The notes below the pieces were generated by a model, which was given only the letters and a program-made list of their open reading frames with translations, was not told the DNA's origin and ran no database searches. Shown here piece after piece: positions 56,965 to 64,000 of a DNA stretch of 64,000 bases (its first letter is position 1; the number at the start of each line of letters is the position of its first letter). The translations under genes and the position numbers were made by a program. The stretch comes from Rhizophlyctis rosea (lineage: Eukaryota > Chytridiomycota > Chytridiomycetes > Rhizophlyctidales > Rhizophlyctidaceae), in contig JADGJC010000016.1 in assembly GCA_027596075.1 (NCBI GenBank), positions 186,001-250,000 on the forward strand, read 5' to 3'.

Positions 56965-58775
56965 ATGCACACGTCGACATTCCAAGGTACCCATACACAC
57001 AACCAACACCACCATAACCCCACGACCCACCCTATACCCTCCTTCTTCTCAACCCCTACCCTCCCCGACGTACCCCTAGTCCAAATCTTCACCCTCTCAT
57101 CCGTCCCCACAATCCTCACCTGCGAACGCGTCTGCAAACAGTGGTCTACCGTCATCCGCGTCACTCAGACTACGCAGATTTGGAAACAGATACTACTCCC
57201 GCACTTCCCGCCCGGCTGCGTGCCCGAACCCTTTGGACGGGAAAATTGGAGGGATGTAGCGCTGTTGTGGTTTGCGTGGAAGAAACCTTGGACGGGGTGG
57301 AGGGTTACTGAGCCGAGGGTGATGGAGGCGATTGAGGTTGGGGAGACGATTTAAAGGTTGATAGGGAGGTTGTGAGGGATTTGGTTGCGGTGCCGAGGTT
57401 TACGTTGGAGGGGATGCAAGGGCTTGGTGTTCATGTTGACGGACGGGCACTACTAGATGCGAAACATTGCATGTACACCGGTCATCTTACAAAGAGTGGT
57501 ATCATCAATGACGCCATCTTCTCCGACGCAACTGCCTTACCTTTCGGCCGCCAAATCGACGACGTCGACGACGGCATGGTACCCTTCTCACGCACAAAGT
57601 TCATACCTCGCCGCTCGCGCAAGACTCCCAACAACAGAATCTTCGAAAACTGGCAAACCGGGGAGGTAATCGGCGAAGTTGCAGTTCCTAAACACCGACG
57701 ATATGACTACCTCCACGGCTTTTACGTTGCCGTGTGTGGTGACAAGCAGATCTTCACCCTTTGCGACGCAACGCAGCAATTTGGAAAGATGAACGTGATC
57801 AATCTCACGCGCATTGTGCCCTCAAGCGAACGGATCCTGCCTTCGTTCACAATCGCGCACCGATCCAACGATATGCAACCAATCGTGCACAATGAGAATT
57901 TCCTGGTCTACACCACACCAACCGGGCCCTATACGTACGGAGGACAGCTGCCGCAAGTCCCAGGCGGCCTTCACCTTGTCCGCCTTGATACCGGTCACCG
58001 AATCGCTTCGGCTCCGTGCTGGTCGCCAAATCCCCGTCTTTACTTGACCAGTTTCAATCTCTTCGTCGCGAGTTATCGGCGTCCTCAAACCTGCGATGTG
58101 TACGACCTGGAATCATTGCAATACCTTTACACTATCACGCCACCTCCGGACGCCTGGATCAATGTCCTTCCAAATGATCAAATCACTTTCAGTTGGAATG
58201 ATGAGGAGTACTGGGTTGGGGACGTCTTCACGCGTAGATTCCAGCCCATCGTCATACCTCACCCCGACGTGTGGGTTCCAGTAATAGAATTCTCGCGGCA
58301 AATGTGGAGGGATGGGTATGCGGTATTCACGACGGAGTATCCTGTTCATCCGGATGGTGTGCGGACGGGTGAGCGGGGACGGATGGGGTACTTTTGGCGC
58401 CGTTTGTTGTGCTGTCCGGATGCGAAGGAGATTGGGAGGAAGTGTGAGGTTTGTGATCCTGATGGTGTGCAGGTTGTTCAGGAGCGGGAGTTGAGGAAGT
58501 CGAGGACGGTTTGGCGGAGTGTGATTCGTAGGAAGGTGGTGTCGTCCAAGTTTATGTGGAAGACGGTTGCTTTTGATGGGGGTAGTGGTGTTGGCGCGGG
58601 GGGAGGTGGTGGAGGGGAAGGGTTTGTGAGACGTGGGGATCGTAGGGACCGGGGTGGTAGGGGGCGGCGTGGTGGTGGGCGGAACGAGTCGAGGAGGGGT
58701 GGAAGGGTTTCTGGAGGGTTTCGTCTGAAGTTTCATGGCAGGAGGATTGGGAAATTTCCGGATGTAGCGATGTAG
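56965..58775 (+). pseudogene. F-box protein with Arg/Gly-rich tail, interrupted by a 1-base frameshift
   Basis: Starts MHTSTFQGTHTHNQHHH (His/Thr-rich), then an F-box-like motif at about residues 34-75 (LPDVPLVQIFTLSSVP, CERVCKQWSTVIRVTQTTQIWK) and the block NWRDVALLWFAWKKPW. At about 57350 the frame hits TAA: the relative at 46541-48240 reads GETISQVDKELVRDL, while here ATTTAAAGG lacks one base. From 57358 the continuation (KVDREVVRDLVAVP) is open in another frame to 58775, with LPFGRQIDDVDD, VINLTRIVPSSERILP, NFLVYTTPTGP and TTEYPVHPDGVRTGERGRMGYFWRRLLCC. The last ~110 residues are Arg/Gly-rich (GDRRDRGGRGRRGGGRNESRR), a possible nucleic-acid-binding tail, preceded by two CxxC-like pairs. 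One base would restore about 603 residues. Pseudogene or sequence error; otherwise the gene is well preserved. Confidence 0.78.
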
Positions 58776-59123
58776 ATGTAGTGAAGACGTAAGGTCCATC
58801 GAATAGCATCAATATGATAAGCAGCATTGTGGTTGTTGACATGAAGAAGCCTCATTTGCGCATTAGATTTTGCGTTTCTTTGTCAGTTGTTGGAGAATGG
58901 TAGACCCTCGGGCGTTGCAGCGGATGTTCGGAACGTGAAACTTGCAGCTCGAAACATTGGTCTTATAAGCCACAATACTGCGCCTCCACGTGGTGAAGTC
59001 ATCAACTCATGACGTTTGAAAGCAGCTTGGGTCCACATTCCCGCTGGGGCTATTTTCAGGATCATCACGATCGACGAGTAGTTCGTTACCGAGTAGTCAG
59101 GGCAGCAACTTAACACAGCGAAT
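58776..59123. other. Short intergenic spacer
   Basis: 3' flank of the F-box locus and promoter of the PhoD gene. No further gene. Confidence 0.5.
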
Positions 59124-62077
59124 ATGGCTGTAGTACTCCTGTCCGTATTATCATGGCTATACTCCCTACTGGCTTTGGTCCACCTCATACTATGTCCAAT
59201 ATTCCTATTCGTGTAAGTAACGGGTCATCTTCCCACACTACGAATACCTATTCGTCTCTAAGGCTCACAAACCTAACCTCACACAAAAACAGCATAGCAG
59301 GCCGCCCCGCCTTCCGTCTCATAATAGCAACCTTCGTTCTCCACCTCCTCACCCTCCCCCCCCTTCTCTACATCTGGTACCAAAACGATAAAGACGACAA
59401 CCATCCCATTCGACGGCGGCGCTCCGTCTCTACGTTCTCTCTTTCCCCCACACCAGATAATGACGATGACGATGAGACGGAGCCGCTGATTGCGAGGGTG
59501 TCGCCGGAGCCGGTAGATGTTGGTGGGGGGGTTAAACCTGAACGGGTTGTTAGGCGACGGCCTACGAGTGGGAGTTTGAGGAGTTCGGAGGAGAGGGATG
59601 AGGTTCCTGGTTTGCCTGGTGAGGAAGGTGAGCGGGGTGTGAGGAGGCAGAGGTCGAAGGAGAGTGTGAAAGGAGGTGAGGCTCTAGGTTTGTTCGGTTT
59701 TTGGTGTGTGATGATAAGAGAGTGGATTGGAAGGGCGGTGGTTGTGATGGAACGAAACGCGTTTTTGAAGTCCATGCCCGCCAAAACTCGACGAGAGAGA
59801 ACGCGCGTAGTTTTGGTGAGAGTGAAAAATGGCCATGGTTGCGCCTTGTATCAATGTAATGTGAATGATGATATGCAGTGGGACTTGGCACTTTGACGGC
59901 TCATGGGGAACGGATGCCGATAAGGCGGGGGAATGTTGAACGCGCAGCTGTAAATGTGTGCATGGAGGGGAACGGCAGGCAATGCACTGCTTTGGACAAT
60001 CGCTGACTAACCACCTGATATCCCCGCAGTAACATTCATCCGCTTCCTCCTGGACCGCAAAGTCCGCTCCTTCCTCATAACCGTCCTAACCCTTGCAAAC
60101 CTCATCCTCTTCTCCATCGTAATGGACTACGTCTACCGACCCTTTCTCTTCCACAAACACCACTCCCTAACCATCTCCCGCGTCGGATCCATAACACCCG
60201 ATACCGTCCGCATGTTCATTCGTTCCCCCTCCGCCACCGCCCTCCGCTTCGAATACGCCTCGGAAGGCGAGGAGGAGGGACGGTGGCGGTCGGGTCCGGA
60301 AGTGAATGTTACGAGGGAGAATGATTGGACGGCGAGTGTCAAGTGCCAGGGGTTGGAGGCGGACACGAGGTATAGATATCGGTGGGTGGAGAGTGAGAGT
60401 GGGGAGTCGGTGTTTGGTGAGGACGAGGAGAAGGAGTTTGGGTTTCGGACTGCGCCGGTTGAGGGGAAGCCGACCAAGTTTACGTTTGTGTTTACGTCGT
60501 GTGTGAAACCTAATTTTCCTTATGGCACCAAGGTACGTGACGGGGGATATGTTTGAGTTCTTTTCCGAAATTCGGTTTGCGTGAGGAAGATGTTGTGAGC
60601 AAGTGTAGGAGCTGATCATGTTACCCTGTTCGAACCAACAATAGGATATCAAAGGCTTCAGGGAGATCCGAAAGCAGGAGAACCTGGCCTTTGTTCTCTT
60701 CTTGGGAGACCTCATCTACGCAGACTCGCCAACCGTCTACGGCACAGACGTAGACACATACCGCTGGCACTACCGCTGGCTCTACGCTCAGCCCGATTTC
60801 CGCAACCTCTTCCGACAGTAAGCATTCCTCCCAACTCCTCTCCCTCCTCTTCTTCCCCCTCCCCTCCTCACACATCCCCACAGAACCCCCCTCCTAACAA
60901 TCTACGACGACCACGAAGTCCTCAACAACTGGCACTCGCACGAACGCGATCCCTTCCCTGCTGCGTTTCGAGCGTTTAACGATTATGCGGGGTTGACGAA
61001 TCCACATGACGATGCGAATTTGACGGCGGTGTATGAGTATTGGTATGGGGATTCGGCGTTTTTTGTGATGGATACGAGGGAGTTTAGGGATTTGAAGGGG
61101 AAGACTATGTTGGGGGAGGCGCAGAAGGGGAGGGTTAAGGAGTGGTTGGTTAGAGGTGAGTGTTTTTGGGGTAATTGTTTTGCTTTGGGTAAGGCGTTAG
61201 GATTTGGTGTTGGGCGGCTTTTGCTGATTGTGGGTGTGTGGGTCTTCAGTGAATAGCACGAGTACGTTCAAATTCCTCGTTAGTTCCGTACCATTCACGC
61301 AGAACTGGCAGTGGGATGGGTTCGATACTTGGGGTGGTTACATGGCGGTAATGTATCTTACCTATACCCACTTCCTTTTGGGGTCTCGTTAGGTTCCTCC
61401 TTGTGTTGGGCGGAACAACTAATTAGAGGGAACTTTACGTCATATACAGGAGCGACAGGAGATTCTGGATTTCATTTCGGATAACCGGATACAGAACGTG
61501 ATTGTGTTGAGTGGAGATCGGCATGAGGTTGGGGTGACGAGGTTGCCGGGTGGGGTGGTGGAATTTAGTACTAGGTATGGAGTTTTGGGGATGTAGGGTT
61601 TCTTGCAGTTTTTGGGAGGGTGTTCGCTTTCGGTCATTCGGATTCATTGGGGGTCCCATGCTCTCACTTGATATCTCATCTTTTTCATCCTACCATCCAT
61701 CCCCCTCCGCCCTCCATCAGCCCGTTACAATCCTTCTTCTCGTGAGTATGGTTCTTATGTCGCAGCCATGGGAGCTCATACAGTGCTGGTGCTGACAGTC
61801 TTCTAACTTTAGACCATTCGACACGTACGTCGCGACGGGGCAGGACGAGAAGATCTTCACGTGGCGGCCGGGACATACTAAATGGGCTACGTTCACGGTT
61901 GATACGACCGGGGCGGGTGGGGAGGTACCGAAGGCTACGTATAGGCTTTATGTGAATGATTATTCTGGTGGGTGTTTTTCGTGTTCATTTATGATTCCCT
62001 TGAAATGGTGTCTGATTGGGGTTTTGGTGTTTGCAGATGCGCCGGTTTATTCATATAAGTATGTTGCGAAGGTTTGA
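59124..62077 (+). CDS. Membrane-anchored PhoD-like metallophosphatase
   Basis: Ten exons: 59124-59212, 59293-59675, 60030-60532, 60645-60817, 60884-61155, 61250-61347, 61450-61574, 61721-61741 (21-nt microexon), 61813-61967 and 62037-62077; phases fit at each join and give 619 residues. Three N-terminal hydrophobic segments: residues 3-30, about 37-58 (LIIATFVLHLLTLPPLLYIWY) and about 167-190 (FLITVLTLANLILFSIVMDY), with a charged Ser/Arg-rich loop between the second and third. A fibronectin-like PhoD N-domain (SRVGSITPDTVRMFIRSP...TRYRYRW) follows, then the phosphatase core: FLGDLIYADSP (Asp near 347), YDDHEVLNNW (near 391), VMDTREFRD and VLSGDRHEVGV (near 529). These are the metal ligands of PhoD phosphodiesterase/alkaline phosphatases. 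Topology and substrate are inferred. The 354-nt third-exon intron (59676-60029) is long for this genome and could hide a small exon. Confidence 0.9.
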
Positions 62078-62379
62078 GGGGTGTGTTGGTGGGGAGGGGT
62101 GTGTGCTTTGGGGGGTGGGCTGGGGATGTGGTTGGTGGAGGACTGTTTTGGTGTTACTTTTTTTGTTTTTACTTTTTTTTGGGATCTTGTTTTTATACAT
62201 ATGTTTTTCGTCTTGGTTTCTTGGGTAGTTGCTGTACACCTGATAGTCACATAGTTTTCGAAAACAAGTTCTTCCGTTTCATGTCTTGTTATCCATTATG
62301 CAGCGGGCAGACACAAGTACTTATGCAGAGTCGGAAGCCTCCTTTATTGATCTCCATTCAAAACGAAGATGCCTAACAA

Positions 62380-62854
62380 CTACCGAGCAAAGCCCTTCAA
62401 TACCTGATACAAAACGCTATGCGCATCCTCCAAAATGAGTTCCCTCTCCCCAAACGCGTCCTCAAAGTGATCTTCCCTGTGTCCACCACCCTATCCCGAC
62501 CTCGCCTCCCACGCCGCCCACTCCTCCATCAACCTCTCGAACCTTTCATGATCTATTGCTACCTCTCCTGTGAGTGGCTTTTACACAATGGTGAGACGAA
62601 GTGATACAATGCCACGGCGGGAAGATGTGCATGCGTTCACTCGGTGTGACGGTCGGAGCAATGCGGCTGCCAATACGGTCATGGCACAACCAACCCACTA
62701 CCAACCCACTTTGACAATCGACCTTTCTTTGTCCAGCGAAACAATCGAAGTAAGGTCAGGCAGGGGAGAGGATGTTCTTGTTGAACGTCCACCTAAGCAA
62801 TAGTCAGGCATACATACCATAGTGCATCGCTTCACTAGGAGGGTCCGAAATCAT
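62380..62854 (-). CDS. Tiny three-exon protein (66 aa), possible 3' readthrough region
   Basis: Exons 62854-62818, 62792-62706 and 62567-62491 on the minus strand, with GT...AG introns and matching phases. The protein begins MISDPPSEAMHYGGRSTRTS, continues LPDLTSIVSLDKERSIVKVG and ends ERFERLMEEWAAWEARSG before TAG (62493-62491). After that TAG the same frame stays open for 36 further codons (GGGHREDHFEDAFGERELI...VLKGFAR) to a second TAG at 62382-62380 and still looks like protein. Either the gene is longer and this copy has a nonsense mutation, or the stop is read through, or the extension is chance. No domain is recognised. All exons are under 90 nt. Confidence 0.42.
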
Positions 62855-63024
62855 AGTGACCGGAGACCCCTTTTTTGTTTGTTTACATTTTTGTTTACAA
62901 TCCACCTCGGGCCAGAAAACTCGATAACAACCTTTGTGCCTCATCGCATTTTCCATACCGTATTACGAAAACCTGTCTGAATATTTCTCTAATATAAAAG
63001 TTGATATAAACCCAAAACGGAACC

Positions 63025-63978
63025 ATGGTACGTACTTTCCTCCTTCTCCCAACATAGCACTTCTGAAAAACTCACACTCATCCCAACCAGGCCGACACCC
63101 CACCCACACCCTCCTCCCCCACCCCCGCATCCTCAATCCCCCTCCCAACAACCCGCGCAAAAAACCTCACCGAATTCGAGCGCAAAAAAGCCGAAGCGGC
63201 CGAACAGGCTCGTTTACAAGCAGAGGAAGCGACGAAACGGCAGGAAGCGGATGTATTTGAGAAGGCGCGGATATTGAAACAGAAGCTGTTGGCGGAGGAG
63301 AAGGCTAGGAGGGATGAGGAGGAGAGGGTTAGGAGGGAGAGGGAGGTGGAGAGGGAAAGTACGTTGGCGAAGCAGAAGGAGAAGATGAATGAGTTTGGTG
63401 AGTTTTTGGTGGGTTTGTGGTGACGGCTTGCCAGGACTTTCTGGTGTGCGTAAGAAAACATTGGCCAGGGCCAACAAGGTGTTACTGGGGAAGCGGCATG
63501 CCTACTGTCTGGAGTTCACGGGCAATGCATCGGGAGTTTAGACAGTCCGCGTTACGGGAAAGGGAGCAGCCAAGAGCAAACGGGCTAAGAACTGGACACA
63601 TTCGCCGCCCGCAGCACTACAAAGCCTAACCCCATCCACCCGCAAAATTAGAAAAACAAAAACTCGAAGCAGCCCGCAAAGCCGAGCAAGAGCGTGTCAA
63701 CGCATTGAAGCAGAAAGAGCAGGAGGCGTTCGCGAAGCTCGAGCTTGCGAAGAAGTTGAAGGCGCAGGAGGAGGCTGCGAGGAGGGATGAGGAGACGAGG
63801 AAGAGGGTCGAGGTGGGTTTCTGCTTATGTGGAGTTGGAGACGTTTTGGATCCTGGAAAGTGGACAAGTGTATTGAATGGTTGTTATGATGTATTTGCAG
63901 GAGGAACAGGCTCGAGAAGCCAAATTGCGGAAGCAGCAGGAGGCTATGGCGCGGTTTGAGGAGGAACGGAAGATCAAG
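63025..63978 (+). CDS. Coiled-coil protein, 5' part (partial, runs off the window)
   Basis: The first coding exon is the ATG alone (63025-63027, immediately followed by a GTACGT donor). Then 63091-63397, 63652-63812 and 63901-63978, with a donor GTAAGC at 63979 and the rest outside the window. Phases fit throughout. After a Pro/Ser/Thr-rich start (ADTPPTPSSPTPASSIPLP), the protein is a long charged helix: EFERKKAEAAEQARLQAEE, KQKLLAEEKARRDEEERV and EAARKAEQERVNALKQKEQ, plus EEQAREAKLRKQQEAMARF. Heptad-like spacing indicates a coiled coil. Low-complexity Lys/Glu/Ala helices match many proteins, so no function is assigned. There is no other ATG in frame before residue 95, which supports the single-codon first exon. 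Confidence 0.7.
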
Positions 63979-64000
63979 GTAAGCGACTGTTCATATCGCC

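Noticed and set aside
59676..59896. Continuation of the PhoD exon 2 frame to a stop at 59896 as a separate short protein
   Set aside because: A good donor (GTGAGG) at 59676 and a phase-matched acceptor at 60029 rejoin the family sequence, so the extra codons are intron.

Overview
The window is nuclear DNA of a filamentous or zoosporic fungus. Nearly every protein gene is split by short introns (about 50-120 nt, GT...AG). Fungal-type family 1 cellulose-binding modules are present, and the gene set (YOP1, CSC1-type channel, mitochondrial NDP kinase, CYS3) is fungal. Large families of F-box and ankyrin proteins next to cellulose-binding proteins suggest an early-diverging zoosporic fungus (chytrid). 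That placement is inference, not proof. There are no rRNA, tRNA, CRISPR or obvious transposase genes.

Layout. 0-3.5 kb: tail of an unknown gene and a roughly 1015-aa ankyrin protein. 3.5-9.9 kb: gene-poor, with an old direct duplication. 10-15.6 kb: a membrane protein with an outer beta-trefoil lectin and an inner SH3-like domain, then a TPR protein. 17.7-25 kb: cystathionine gamma-lyase, an eight-exon YbaK-type tRNA-editing protein, a GFA-domain protein, and a secreted protein with three CBM1 modules plus a TIL inhibitor-like domain. 26-32.6 kb: four tandem F-box genes in different stages of decay. 33-41 kb: sugar transporter, DUF4336 protein, another F-box protein and a catechol O-methyltransferase. 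41-48 kb: two tandem F-box genes of a second type with a duplicated O-methyltransferase tail between them, then a broken F-box gene. 48.5-64 kb: mitochondrial NDP kinase, YOP1/REEP, CSC1/OSCA channel, a broken F-box gene with an RGG tail, a membrane-anchored PhoD phosphatase, a tiny three-exon gene and the start of a coiled-coil protein.

There is no pathway operon. Housekeeping genes (sulfur amino acids, nucleotides, ER shaping, ion channel) are interspersed with fast-evolving accessory families (F-box, ankyrin, lectin, CBM1). The F-box loci dominate: nine copies of at least two types, several broken by single-base indels, as expected for birth-and-death evolution, although some indels lie in homopolymers and could be assembly errors. 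Two 10-N gaps sit beside G/C homopolymers.

The most unusual features are the lectin-TM-SH3 architecture, the CBM1x3-TIL protein whose introns all fall in the same Trp codon, and a strand-linked sawtooth in codon choice inside exons (C-ending codons at exon starts, G/T-ending codons at exon ends) seen in genes on both strands. Exon coordinates were worked out by hand from splice signals, frame continuity and family similarity.
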